Origin: Nilaparvata lugens
Lineage: Eukaryota > Arthropoda > Insecta > Hemiptera > Delphacidae
Assembly (NCBI RefSeq): GCF_014356525.2
Contig: NC_052511.1
Coordinates: 50,607,607-50,671,606 of the forward strand
Reading direction: 5' to 3'
Length of the DNA: 64,000 bases
The translations under genes were made by a program, and so were the position numbers. The notes under the pieces are model-generated. The model was not told the DNA's origin. It did no database searches and saw only the letters and a list, made by a program, of their open reading frames with translations. Below, in pieces: positions 21,331-32,283 of this stretch (position 1 is the stretch's first letter; each line of letters begins with the position of its first letter).

Positions 21331-21424
21331 TTATTATAGACTACCGTCCATAGAAGGCATTGACAAACCAGGGATCGGCAATGTATTTCTCCAATCTTTC
21401 TCCACTGCCATTATAATCTGGACC
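21331..21424 (+). mobile_element. element E, right-end fragment
   Basis: GAAGGCATTGACAAACCAGG and CATTATAATCTGGACCTCAC. It begins directly after the Helitron-like CTAG end, repeating the arrangement at 4353. Confidence 0.75.
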
Positions 21425-21544
21425 TCACTATAACCTCAAACCCGATTGGCAAAAGTTTCCAGACCGTGGAAATGCAAAATCGAGGATCGCTCGTTCACAG
21501 TTAAACACACATTGTTGAATAAACCATACTCTATGCTATGTGGC

Positions 21545-21632
21545 GAGATTCACTATAAACTGTCAGTCTTCCCCATATATAGCATCAATGCTCCCCCATT
21601 CAAACAATGCTGACATTCTGAAGTAAATCTCA
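21545..21632. mobile_element. short MITE (family Q)
   Basis: GAGATTCACTATAAACTGTC at the left; TGCTGACATTCTGAAGTAAATC at the right, its inverted counterpart. The core CAATGCTCCCCCATTCA is shared in reverse with 61611-61700. Confidence 0.75.
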
Positions 21633-21639
21633 CTTCGGC

Positions 21640-21920
21640 TTCTATTCGGATCGGAGCAAATATAATAGTTTAATTTCCTTTTTGGCCGGATGAAATGGAT
21701 TCAATATTGGATCTCGATTGGTATAGAAATGGCGGATGGGGAATTGTGATTTCTGACTCGTTGGTTGGTGGAGATACGACGGGTTTTATAAATTTGGGAG
21801 TATAATTTGTGGGTGTAGTCTACTAATAATATCGTATCATTTCTCTGAGTTGTGATAGTCGTGAAGTAGATTGTGGTAGCTATCAGATTCATGACAAAAC
21901 TACATCTGTTTCATGTCATA
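21640..21920. other. unique spacer
   Basis: No gene or repeat recognised. Confidence 0.4.
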
Positions 21921-21922
21921 CT

Positions 21923-22824
21923 AAAAAACCTGGTGTGGTACACTCTCACAACTTCCCTTGCTCATATTTGAAACTACGATCAGACTTTTGTATATGTGTA
22001 TATATAATTGTTTTCAGAGTACTTTCTTTCTGTAAATGTAAATTCGATGATTTTTTTTTAGTCGTCATTTTTTTAAAGTCGTCAAAAAGCTGTTCTACAG
22101 ATGAAATATCTCACTATGTGTCTTTTATGACCTGCGCTACCTACCTACCTCATGCACGAGAAGGAGGTTACTAAGTCCATTCTCAAGGATGGGGTGGACC
22201 CCCCATCAGTTTCCAGAACGGAGACTCATGCCAGTTGAAAGAGCTGATAAATAAACTAACAGGGTATGAATTTGAAAAAAATCGGTCAAGTTATTTTTGA
22301 GAAAATCGTGAAAAACATGGTTTTTTAGTAATTATTCGCCATTTTTCTGAAGAATATAACGGAGCTCCTGCAATTTTTCCAGAAATGAGACTCATGTCAG
22401 TTGATAGGGCTTATGAATCCATGGTATGAATTTGAAGAAAATCGTTAGAGCCGTTTTCGAGAAAATCGTGAATAACATGGTTTTTTAGTGATTATCCGCC
22501 ATTTTTCACAAGAATATTACGGAGCTCCTGCAATTTTCCCAGAAATGAGATTCATGTCAGTTGATAGGGCTTATGATCCATGGTATGAATTTGAAGAAAA
22601 TCGTTAGAGCCGTTTTCGAGAAAATCGTGAAAAAACATGGTTTTTTAGTAATTATCCGCCATTTTTTTCCGCCATCTTGAATTGAATTTTATTGAATTTC
22701 TTGTTGTCGGATCCTCATGGTATAAGGACCTTAAGTTTAAAATTTCAAGTCAATCGGTTGATTAGGAATGGAATTATCGTGTTCACAGACATACACACAT
22801 ACACACATACCACACACACACACA

Positions 22825-22865
<41 letters not shown>

Positions 22866-23032
22866 ACACACACACCAACACACACACACACACACACAAA
22901 CAGACCAACACCCAAGAATCATGTTTTTGGACTCAGGGGACCTTGAAACGTATAGAAAACTTGAAATTAGGGTACCTTAATATTTTTTGGAAAGCAATAC
23001 TTTCCTTACCTATGGTAGTAGGGCAAGGAAGT
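21923..23032 (-). mobile_element. element I, copy 3, with repeated internal block
   Basis: Reverse copy: CCTGGTGTGGTACACTC at the left, GGGCAAGGAAGTAATAAAAA at the right. The (CA)n run is at 22786-22896. A block of about 170 bp with GAAAATCGTGAAAAACATGG is present three times (about 22270-22660). Confidence 0.8.
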
Positions 23033-23159
23033 AATAAAAATTAGTTTATTGGTTGGATCAGTGGTAATAAGTATCCTTCATCCACTACATTGACATGGTT
23101 GTTATAATTCCACGTGTTATACTTTGATTTTTAATGTGAAATTTTCAGCTCCAGTATTG

Positions 23160-24047
23160 ATATCGGGGCACCGAGCTTCGCTCGTTATTTTTATTTATCG
23201 ATAAACAGAGCACACTCTCTTTAAAATGATCGTGTTTATATTTTACAGCTGGCTATACGTTGGCCATACACTATATCTCACCTCACAATTAACGGAATGA
23301 CTTGAAATTTGGAACTTGAGGCCCTTACAATATAAGGATCTCGCACGAACAATTTCAATCAAATGCAATTCAAGATTGTGGCTAAAATGGCAAAAATGTT
23401 GTCAAAAACAGTGGTTTTTCGCGATTTTTTTCAAAAACGGCTCCAACGATTTTGATCAAATCTATTCTAAGATAGTCATTGATAAGCTCTATCAACTGCC
23501 AAAAGTCTCATATCTGTAAAAATTTCAGGAGCTCCGCTTCATCTGTACAAAGTCTAATTTTAGATTCCCAATTATCAGGCTTCAGATACAATTGGAACAA
23601 AAATATCTAAGTGGAAAGAATTGAGCAAGAAAATCTCTACAATTGATGTTCAGTAACATTTTCACCTTAATTTGAAAATAAGCTCGAAATTCAATAAAAT
23701 GTGATTATTCAATTGCAAACTGTTGATTCTATTAGATCATTCACTATGAAGAGATAGCAGACATCGTGTGTCTCCAGCGTTATTGTCCTGTCACCAGCTG
23801 GCTAAAATCTTTGAATAGTAGACTTCAGATGCGCGTGTACACTAGCATCATGTGATCAATTTTTACAACGACAAGGAAAGTTGTGTGAGTTCGCCACACC
23901 AGATTTTTATATTATAAACATACTATGTTCCAAATTTCGTAAAAAATCGTAGAGCCGTTTTCCGAGATCCGTTAGACATAAATAACCATACATAAATATA
24001 GCCATATATAAAAATATATACAGAAGTTGCTCGCTAATATAATAAGA
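23160..24047 (-). mobile_element. Helitron-like element (family C), split by element I
   Basis: On the minus strand it starts A|TCTTATTATATTAGCGAGC (24047) and ends GAGCGAAGCTCGGTGCCCC-GATAT (23160). A GAGCGAAGCTC hairpin lies near the 3' end. Element I copy 4 occupies 23270-23911, between a TATACGTTGGC block and TATATTATAAACATACT. Confidence 0.7.
23270..23911 (+). mobile_element. element I, copy 4, 5'-truncated and nested
   Basis: Begins at the ACACTATATCTCACCTC block, missing the usual start and (GT)n, and ends GTTCGCCACACCAGATTTTT. Confidence 0.8.
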
Positions 24048-24147
24048 TAATGACATTTTGAACATTTTTGCTTTTTAATGTGGATTTTGTGTTTAGGAAA
24101 GAGTTTTCTCAATTTTAAACTTTATGAAAACTCAGGAAGTGGAAGTA

Positions 24148-24330
24148 TGGGCTAGGCGCACACCAGTTAGTCAAGAAAAGACAAGACATGATCAGACAAG
24201 TCTAGTCACATTACTTCACATTGTTGCAACTTACCCTGATTAGTCATTGCAATCAGACATGTAAACTATGTGAAGTATTTTGACTAAACGTGACTAGTCT
24301 TGTCTTGACTAACCGTTGTACGGCCAGCCT
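24148..24330. mobile_element. Tc1-type MITE (family T), copy 2
   Basis: GGGCTAGGCGCACACCAG at the left; GTACGGCCAGCCT at the right, somewhat eroded. TAGTCACATTACTTCACA subterminal block present. TA precedes the left end. Confidence 0.8.
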
Positions 24331-24350
24331 AAATTTCCAGTGATAAAACT

Positions 24351-24546
24351 TGGGCTGGGCGTACACCGGTTAGTCAAGACAAGACTAGTCACGTTCAGTC
24401 ACAATTCTTCACGTGGATGCTTATGAAGACATCTAATTGCAATGACTTATCAGTGTGAGTTGCGCCATAATCAGCAATTTGAAGTATAGGGACTAAGCGT
24501 GTCTGATCATGTCTTGTCTTGTTTTGACTGACTGGTTTTCGTCTAG
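24351..24546. mobile_element. Tc1-type MITE (family T), copy 3
   Basis: TGGGCTGGGCGTACACCGG at the left, TCTTGTTTTGACTGACTGG at the right; the last bases of the right TIR are lost. It lies 20 bp from copy 2. Confidence 0.75.
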
Positions 24547-24556
24547 AAGAACCCAA

Positions 24557-24768
24557 TATATTATAACCTAGTTCTAATAATTGCTGTTCCATAGTATTCT
24601 TTTTATGATCCAAATTTATGTTATATCATTCTAATAATTCGGATAATATATCATTTTCTTCGTCGGTTGATGTTAATACCGACTTCGTCGGTTAATACCT
24701 GTTAATTTGGATCTTAAAAAGAATACTTTGGAACAGCAATTATAAGAGCTAGGAATATTAGTAAAATC
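24557..24768. mobile_element. inverted-repeat element, about 210 bp
   Basis: Arms of about 45 bp: AATTGCTGTTCCATAGTATT near 24570 is mirrored at 24725-24750, and AGAATACTTTGGAACAGC is visible. The centre contains CTTCGTCGGTTGATG and a partial inverse. Confidence 0.6.
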
Positions 24769-24801
24769 TAAAAAGAAAGAAATACAAGAAGAAATATATT
24801 A

Positions 24802-25420
24802 TCTATATATAAAAGCGAAATGGCACTCACTGACTGACTGACTCACTCACTCACTCACTCGCAGAACTGAAAATCTACCGGACCAAAAACGTTCAAATTT
24901 AGTAGGTATGTTCAGTTGGCCCTTTAGAGGCGCACTAAGAAATCTTTTGGCATATTTAACTCTAAGGGTGGTTTTTAAGGGTTTAAAGTTCGTCTTTTAG
25001 CATGTATATTCTTCTTATTCTCTTAATTATAATTGAAAAATGTCCATACCATTTGTTAATATAGAACTATAATCTAGAGAGAGAGTACCTCTTCCAAACA
25101 GTTGTTAACTGGTAATAATAATTTTGTCAGGTTGGCATTAAGTTGAGTTGACTTTGTTAGGTTGGCACCAAGTTGAAGATTGAAATGCATTTATCGCGGA
25201 GAAATTGATTGAGCATTGCTACTTCAATCAGAGCTATTCCTGGGAATATATTACTCGCTTCGCTCGCCATATCCGTTTAGCCAGACGTTTAGTCTGGACC
25301 CCCGACTGGATCGTCCTAACATTATAAAAATGCTCAAATGAAAAATGCTGATCTCATTCTTAGACGATCCAGTCGGGGATGAGATATGGTGATATGGCAG
25401 ATAAAAGACGGATATGGTGG
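24802..25420 (+). mobile_element. Helitron (family A), 5' intact, 3' decayed
   Basis: Host A is followed by TCTATATATAAAAGCGAAAT and (TGAC/TCAC)n; a TC start after A is the Helitron rule. The interior matches copies at 42858 and 54717. The terminal CTAG hairpin cannot be found after 25390, so this copy is probably immobile. Confidence 0.75.
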
Positions 25421-26080
25421 AAAGACTGTTTCATCGATTGATAGCCTGGTGATTATGGAGTGGTAAATATTTCGAGAATGTTTTCATTTTTATCAATCAC
25501 ATTCGAATAAATGATGATGGCTAGTAACCTATAAACTTGAGTGTAAATGCGAGATGACATTGGGTGATACGCAAGGCAGAACATCCAAAAGGAGTCTCTC
25601 TCTGCAGATAAAAGCTGTATGAATAAATAAAAACATGGTTGTTAGAAAATAAAAAGTTTTCAGATCTAGACATCACTCTTAAGACTTCCTCCACAACTTC
25701 GCAAACTCTAATAATATCGATTCCAAAGCTACAAGAGCATTGATACGTGAAAATATTCAAACCTTTCACTTGACTGACTCTCCTACATGCACGAGCCCCT
25801 GAAATAGAGCTGAGAGAATGTTTAGGGGGTGTTACAGGGGAAGGGTACCCCTTGGAGGGGTATTCCAGGGGTGATAGAGGGGAAAGGGTACCCCTTAAGA
25901 GGGGTGAACCCCTTCTAGAAGGGTGAGGAACACCTAAAAGTGGGGTAGGACAGGATTTATGCCGGCTATAGCAATACTTTTTATGCGGTGTGTCGAGACT
26001 GTTTTGGTGTTACTCAGCTTAATCTGTCAGTAGAGGGTGAACGGGAACCATGTAGTGTTATGTATCAGAAATACTGACAG
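25420..26080. other. unique and short-repeat DNA
   Basis: GATTGATAGCCTGGTGATTATG near 25430 recurs at 39738 as a dispersed repeat. 25840-25925 holds GGGGAAGGGTACCCCTTGG-like palindromic units. No gene recognised. Confidence 0.45.
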
Positions 26081-26082
26081 AT

Positions 26083-26290
26083 TTTAATGAATCTGACTAG
26101 AACTTGTTTCACTTCAAACTGTCAGCATTGAATGAATGAATGGTACCGGTCTTATGTATAGGAAATACTGACAGAGACAAATGAATCTCAACAAAGCTTG
26201 ATTCACTTTATTATTGTCAGCATTAAATGAACGGTAGGTACTAGTATTTTATATGAGAAATACTGACAGTAAAATGAATCTCTCACCATA
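26083..26290. mobile_element. two adjacent family Q MITE-like units
   Basis: AACTGTCAGCATTGAATGAATG and GAAATACTGACAGAGAC, then TTGTCAGCATTAAATGAACG and GAAATACTGACAGTAAAATG: the Q core twice, about 90 bp apart, in the same orientation. Confidence 0.6.
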
Positions 26291-26835
26291 CTCCAGTGCT
26301 TTCAATAAGGCGTGGCAGCAGAGAACTTGGGTTTTTTTCTTTTTTTCGGTGGTACGTTTTTTAGACTTTTGTGCGGTGCGCCATCTAGAGGCCAATCAGG
26401 GAAAGAGTGTTCCATTTCATCATTTCCGAAATCCCCCCAATCGGGGCTCTAATTAGAAATCGGCCCCCCAATCAGACCGATCAGTCTACTGAATTCGGGT
26501 TGTATTTCAGTTTTCTCGGATATGGAGAATGTACGTATTTTGCAAGAATAGTGTAGAGCAATATCATAAAACTATCCTTGCGTATTTTGTGGGAGTGTGA
26601 GATAAAATAAACTTCTGACCGAATGTAGTGAGGTCTATGTTTTAACTCGGATTTTCATTAGTCTGTCTGTATGTAACGCATTCACGGCCAAACGCGTTGA
26701 CAGAATTCTATGAGACTTGGCAGAAATATCACTCTTTTTAAACTGCGCGTCGGTGTATACACAAGGTTTTTTGAATTTTGCATTTTAAGGATAATATGAA
26801 AAGAAAGGAATTTATCCATACTCTGATATCCTACT

Positions 26836-26884
26836 TTATATATATATATATAACATATATATATATACATATATATATATATAT
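26836..26884. repeat. (TA)n run
   Basis: TATA repeats with single C interruptions. Confidence 0.9.
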
Positions 26885-26936
26885 CTACTTTTTGTGTAGT
26901 TGAGAAGTTGATATTGTGGTAATTATTCATATTAAA
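26885..26936 (+). mobile_element. element D terminal fragment
   Basis: CTTTTTGTGTAGTTGAGAAG then GTGGTAATTATTCATATT, the left end of D, directly after the TA run. Confidence 0.7.
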
Positions 26937-27059
26937 TAAAATATTTTTGATATTAATATTTTCTATTTGAATATTTCATTTTTAAAATAATATTTTAAAT
27001 GAAAAATCGAATCGAATATTTGACAATATTGTAGTATTTTTATTTAAATATCATCTACT

Positions 27060-27859
27060 TTGAAGATAGGATCAATCAGACTATAGAATTGTTCATAACA
27101 ATTCAAGCTGACAAGTGGATTATTCATTGCATGCATTACACAGATGTCTGGCCGTGTCTATTTATTTCTATAAGGTAGGGTTTCAATATTTTTTATGATG
27201 CGTGCCCATCAGTATCAATATTCTCAAATTTGAAAAACAAACTTAATAGGTGATTGGAGAAAAATTAAAATGATACAATTTACTAAATGATGCTGAAGGA
27301 ATTATTATATTCTTGATTGAAAAAATAATAATTTAAAAATAGTTGAGAAATATTTTTAACAGATGGGAAGATTATCACGGAACTGGATAAATTATCATAT
27401 GGGATAAAAATTCAAACGTGAACTGAGTTTATTAACATAAGTGCGAGTTTTTGATCTTGGAGAAAACAAATAACAGTTTTCAAGAGTAAATTATGATTCA
27501 ACTGTGAATTGTGATTCAACTGTGAATTGTGATTCAACTGTGAATTGTGATTCAACTGTGAATTGTGATTCAACTGTGAATTGTGATTCAACTGTGAATT
27601 GTGATTCAACTGTGAATTGTGATTCAACTGTGAATTGTGATTCAACTGTGAATTGTGATCAACTGTGAATTGTGATTCAACTGTGAATTGTGATTCAACT
27701 GTGAATTGTGATTCAACTGTGAATTGTGATTCAACTGTGAATTGTGATTCAACTGTGAATTGTGATTCAACTGAATCAGTAAGAAAAGGTTACACCTTGT
27801 AGATTATATTGATATCTGTAGATGAGAAAACTGCGTGAGGTCTACTGTTCACAGAACAG
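27060..27859 (+). mobile_element. Helitron-like element (family B) with internal minisatellite
   Basis: GATGCGTGCCCATCAGTATC and CACGGAACTGGATAAATTAT match the reverse of 4780-5000. It ends in the B-family GAGGTCTACTGTTCACAGAAC but lacks the final CTAG. The 18-bp array lies inside it. Confidence 0.6.
27493..27775. repeat. 18-bp minisatellite, about 15.7 units
   Basis: GATTCAACTGTGAATTGT repeated almost perfectly; one unit is shortened by one base near 27659. The repeated NHNSQL reading on the minus strand is an artefact. Confidence 0.98.
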
Positions 27860-27944
27860 TTGATGAGTGCAATGAATTAGAGGATAATTCTCTATACCTA
27901 TAAAATGAATTAATAATAATTATTCACTATAGAAGTATTCAACA

Positions 27945-28328
27945 TAACGCAGCTGTCAAGTGGATTATAAATTGCATGCAATGACACATGCAATTCTATA
28001 TCTCAATGTTACATGATGAAAACACAGCTGTTGAGTGGACTATTAATTGCAAGCAGTGAGGCATGCAATATTGACAACTTGAAGTAGCATAGTATTTTCT
28101 CCCGATTTTTCTCTGCTTTCATCTCGGTAAGCTTTTGATGATAGTAGTATAGCTGTTCACATCAAATTATTAGCGTTGTCGATACAACAACCCAAACAGC
28201 CATTAGTCGTTTATACACCGATATCTCGCCGACACGACAGGACAGGACAGAATTTACTCTGATGGACAGTATTAGAGGAGACCTGTGGTTTATAATTGCG
28301 CGAGGTCTACTGTTCACAGAACTACTAG
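27945..28328 (+). mobile_element. Helitron-like element (family B), 3' part
   Basis: GGATTATAAATTGCATGC start region, CACCGATATCTCGCCGACAC interior, ending GCGAGGTCTACTGTTCACAG then AACTACTAG at 28328. It follows the previous copy by under 100 bp. Confidence 0.7.
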
Positions 28329-28329
28329 T

Positions 28330-28497
28330 AATTATGAATCTATTTTTGACACTATTTTTATTTATGACACATTATAAGAATTTTTTGTAACTAACTGTTG
28401 TATGTAATATTGTAATTTATCTATATTTTGTGTAATGATGTTGTAGTTTTAGTTTTTTTGGGGAAATAAAAATTTTATTCATTTATTTATTTATTTT
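28330..28497 (+). mobile_element. retroelement 3' end with (ATTT)n tail
   Basis: Ends GGGGAAATAAAAATTTTATTC and an ATTT tetramer tail. Inserted or abutting at the Helitron-like CTAG end. Confidence 0.45.
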
Positions 28498-28744
28498 GTT
28501 TACTAAATTTCCTTAAGCAATTCTATGATAATAATATTATTATTAATGCATCTCAATAATGACTGTAATATCCAGGAGGCATGCTGGAATACACTTTATA
28601 TCATATTGAAGAAGGTTTTCCATTACCTAACCGCCTATATATTTATTTATCCAAATTCAACCAAAATACTGGTGGAAATTAATTCTTGACTCTCTCATAA
28701 TAATCTTTTGACTGTTGGACGCTGGTTTGGGATGCAAGGCATTC

Positions 28745-29240
28745 AAAGTATTTCCCCCTCTCACTCACTCTCTCTCACTCACTCTCTCTTCCATCAATCT
28801 CTCACCCTCTCTCTCTCTCCCTCGACCCCCTCACACTCTCTCACACACACTCTTCCGTTCACTGCTCCAACCCCTCTTCTCATCATAATCTCTTCTATTT
28901 CATTTCTCCAAAGCATTCCCCCCTCTCCCTCTTGCTTCCTCTTCTTCAATCCTTCTCCAAATCATCTTTCCACCTTTTCCCAGTTTTCATTCCCACCCTT
29001 GTCTATCTCTCTTAAGACTTTCCCTGTCATTTAGATGATATCCTCTTCTCTCTCACTCTCTCTCTCCTTTCTCAACTCTTTCCATCTTTTTTCATCGCTT
29101 TGTTTGGTTTTCTTTCTCAACCTCTTTGTCTTGCACCTTTTCTTGTCATACTAGGACTAACAGATCTTCATCATTTTCTGTCTCTTCTCTCATCTCTTCT
29201 CATACATCCTCTTTTCATCTCTCTTTCCGGTTTTCCTCCT
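28745..29240. repeat. pyrimidine-rich low-complexity tract
   Basis: (CTCTCACT)n and TTC/TCC repeats on the plus strand. Frames in it are compositional. Confidence 0.85.
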
Positions 29241-29459
29241 CTGTCTTTCTCCCTTTCCTGTCACTGAGACCAACAGATCGAGCCCCAGGCATGACAAGAC
29301 CTATTTGCAATGAGAAAAGCCAGAATAAATTATATCCACTTTACCCTGTACCTATTGTTATTCCTAATCTTGGGAGAGAGAGAACAGTCAGAATTTAGCT
29401 TTTGAAGTTTTTGGTTGAAATGACTTTTCCATTGCCTACAAGAGAGATTTTTGAAGGAA

Positions 29460-29545
29460 ATTTCACAGAAGGAAGTAGAAATGAGGTGAAAAGTGATAAG
29501 TGATAAGTGATAAGTAATGAGTGATGAGTGATGAGTGATGATTGA
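29460..29545. repeat. short GTGAT-type repeat
   Basis: AAGTGATAAGTGATAAGTG then GATGAGTGATGAGTGATG: 7 to 8 bp units, about ten copies. Confidence 0.85.
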
Positions 29546-29595
29546 TTAGTCAATTTTTCAGTAGAAAATATAGCCTAAGAACGTAGTAGTCCAGG

Positions 29596-29635
29596 AGAAA
29601 AGAAGAAGAAGAAGAGAAGAAGAAGAAGAAGAAGA

Positions 29636-29667
<32 letters not shown>

Positions 29668-30452
29668 TGAAGGAGAAGAAGAAGACAGGAGCGGAAGAAG
29701 AAGCAGGAAGAATAAGAAGAAGAAGAAGATAAGATAATAAGAAGAAGAAGAAGAAGAGAAGCAAGAAGAAGAAGAAGAAGAAGAGAAGAAGAGAAGAAGA
29801 AGAGAAGAAAAGAAGAAGAAGAAGAAAAGAAGAAGAAGTAAGAAAGAAGAAGAAGAAGAAGAATAAGAAGAAGAAAAGAAGAATGAAGAAGAATAAGAAG
29901 AAATAAAGAAAAGAAGAAGAAGAAGAAGACGAAGAAGAAGAAATACGAGAAGAATCGAATAAGAAGAAGCAGAAGAAGAGAAGAAGAAGAAAAGAAGAAG
30001 AAAAGAGAAGAAGAAGAAAATAAGAAGAAGAAGAAGAAGAAGAAGAAGAGAAGAAGAAGAAGAAGAAAGAAGAAAGAAGAAGAAGAAGAAGAAGAAGACA
30101 AGAAGAAGAAGAAGAAGAAGAAGAAAGAAGAATAAGAAGAAGAATAAGAAGAAGAAGAAAAGAGAAGAAGAAGAAAAGAAGAAGAAGAAGAAGAAGAAGA
30201 AGAAGAAGAAAAAAGAAAGGAAGAAGAAGAAGCACAGAAGAAAAGAAGAAAAGAAATAAGACGAAGAAGAAGAAGAAGAAAAGAAGAAAGTACCAAAAAA
30301 GAAGTAAGAAGAAGAAAAAGAAGACGAGACGCAGAAGAAGAAGAAGAAACCTCATCAGTTCAGAAGACGAAGAAGAAGAAGAAGAAGTTCAGAGAAGAAG
30401 AAGAAGAATCGAACCTAAGAAAAGAAGAAGAAGAAGAAGAGAAGAAAAAACT
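29596..30452. repeat. long (GAA)n purine tract, about 860 bp
   Basis: Almost pure purine on the plus strand, mostly GAA with frequent single-base indels that shift phase. The two 250-codon minus-strand frames are poly-S/F/L artefacts. Such tracts can form triplex DNA. Confidence 0.95.
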
Positions 30453-30454
30453 TG

Positions 30455-30960
30455 TCGAAAGTTATGAAATTTTTCGTTTTGTTTACAAAATTCTAGTGAA
30501 ATAAGGACTCTCCCAGCTCCCCAGCTAATAACAAATCTGCCATCGGATATAATAATTCGCTCAGAAAAAGAGGAGAAAAACGGAAACAATAGAAATAGTA
30601 CATTAATTATAAAATTCTAAGAGAGGGTGAATCAATCGTAATTTGTACTAACTCATGTTCTACAAGTATGCCATAGTTGTTATATCGTCTTTCCTCGTAT
30701 CATAATAATTTTATTTACTTTCATAACGCAACTCACCAATCTGTATAATTCAATCTACCAACTCACTATAAAATTAAACTCACAGCATCAGACTTGCTTT
30801 TCAATCATTGAGCGACACAATAAATGTAAATAAATGTTAATGATAAATGAATAAATAGATGAATAATGAATAAATACAACTTTCAGCGGACATATAATGT
30901 CTATATTTGTTTTTTGTAATTTTACTGCAATCTAACACTTTGTTCAATGAACAGTTCTAG
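30455..30960. other. unique AT-rich sequence
   Basis: No gene or repeat family recognised. Confidence 0.4.
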
Positions 30961-30964
30961 CTTA

Positions 30965-31297
30965 TATTATCAAATCAAATCAAATGATTCTTCATTTTGA
31001 CATCAATAGGCTACAATAATTTGAAACAAAACACTTTTTCAATCATGAACAGTAAATAGCTATCACTGCATCGCATAATTTTTCACATTGTATATAAATA
31101 ATAAACATTATACAAAATTGCATACTTAATCTAACAAGATGTCAAAAAAAGGAATACTACTTGCTTAATTATTGAAATGGTTTGCAAGTAGGAGTAACTT
31201 ACATGAAAAAAACGTTTTTCAATTGCTGCATTCACGCACAGATTCACACACCACTCATGCATTAGAATCATGAGTAACAAAAGTAATAACATCAAAG
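30965..31297 (-). mobile_element. LINE 3' UTR with (TTTGA)n tail
   Basis: TATCAAATCAAATCAAATG at 30969 is a reversed TTTGA tail. It lies downstream, on the minus strand, of the LINE ORF2 fragment at 31298. Confidence 0.55.
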
Positions 31298-31573
31298 TTA
31301 ACTAATGACAGTGAACAAACTCTCAATATTTTCAGGAGAGGAAAAAAGAAGCCACTTGAAAATTTGTTTTTCAAATGAATGAATATAATAATTGGTACTT
31401 TTTATGTTATCAGGCACATTATTGAAAATTTTATGACTAAAAAAAACAAAGATTTTTGGAAAAAGGTGTTGTAAGCTTTGAAGATTATTTGTTGCACTTC
31501 TTGTGCTATATAAGTGATTGCCCTCGTACAATTGCCTTCCACGATCTCCTGATTGGATAGAGAATGGACATAA
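31298..31573 (-). pseudogene. LINE ORF2 C-terminal fragment
   Basis: The minus strand reads in one frame from about 31573 to a stop at 31298. It includes GDRGRQLYEGNHLYSTRSAT, then HKIFNNVPDNIK and FEKQIFKWLL before ESLF. Known non-LTR retrotransposon reverse transcriptases of the Jockey/CR1 type end with this arrangement: an H/Y-x-TR motif, KIFN-LP-IK, then F-K-L-LL. The reverse transcriptase core is absent, so this is a 5'-truncated copy. A possible TTTGA tail lies downstream. The ATG often assigned is really TTG; there is no true start. Confidence 0.6.
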
Positions 31574-31579
31574 AACTTT

Positions 31580-32280
31580 AAAATATTAATAGTTTAAAGT
31601 TTGACACTAAAGGGGTATATCACTCCTTCACAGTCTATTTGAACAATGCCCATGCACTGTTACTTCCAGTATCACTCACTTACACTATGCTATATTTACA
31701 CGAGATCTGTAGGCTTCTTCGTTTTCAGTCTCCTGACTGTAGTAGAGTTATCAATGAGGTGTAGAGCTTGGATGTTCCGATGAATATGTAGAGTCTCTTC
31801 ATGGTTTCTGGCAGCCTTTGTATCATGACATCGACTGCTTCCAACTAATGTATATTGTCACTATTTGAAAAATTCCAATTTACAAGAATAGAACTATTCT
31901 ATTCCTCTTTATTCACGTCACCCTCATGGTCCTGCAACTTGCCAGTTGAAGTTTTGATAGGGCTTGCCAGCGTGAACTTTGCCGGAGAAGAAAATAAACT
32001 GGTGCGTACGAGGTGATCAGGCTGGAGAAACGAGATTCACGGTAGACTTTATTTGTAGGAGTGCAGTAGAAGAATGAAGAGAAAAAGGAGGAGTAGGAGA
32101 AGGGGGAAGAGAAAGAGAAGGAGAAGGAGCATGAAAGAATGAAGATGAAGAACACAAAGAGAATTTAAGGACATAAATGAAGCATATAAGAGAATCATAA
32201 TCGCTATAAGTTGAATCAAGATCAACAAGAGAAATCAGGTGTGAGAAGGAAGAGAAGAGGAAAATTGAAAAGTATGTGAC
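31580..32280. other. unique sequence
   Basis: No gene recognised; purine-rich at 32060-32270. Confidence 0.4.
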
Positions 32281-32283
32281 TCA

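Noticed and set aside
23160..23200. Standard CTRR Helitron terminus for family C
   Set aside because: The conserved end is CCCCGATAT followed by differing bases; a CTRR cannot be placed, so only the TC start and hairpin support the label.
26160..26460. 67-codon frame beginning MRNTDSKMNLSPYSS
   Set aside because: The first part is family Q MITE sequence; the rest has no domain or splice signals.
27412..27645. Apparent NHNSQL hexapeptide-repeat protein
   Set aside because: The 18-bp minisatellite is a multiple of three, so a stop-free frame is automatic.
27493..27775. CRISPR-like array
   Set aside because: Units are contiguous with no spacers, and the DNA is eukaryotic.
29550..30355. Two minus-strand open frames of about 250 codons, S/F/L-rich
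   Set aside because: They are the pyrimidine strand of the (GAA)n tract; the amino-acid content is set by TTC/TCT/CTT repeats and both overlapping frames are equally open.
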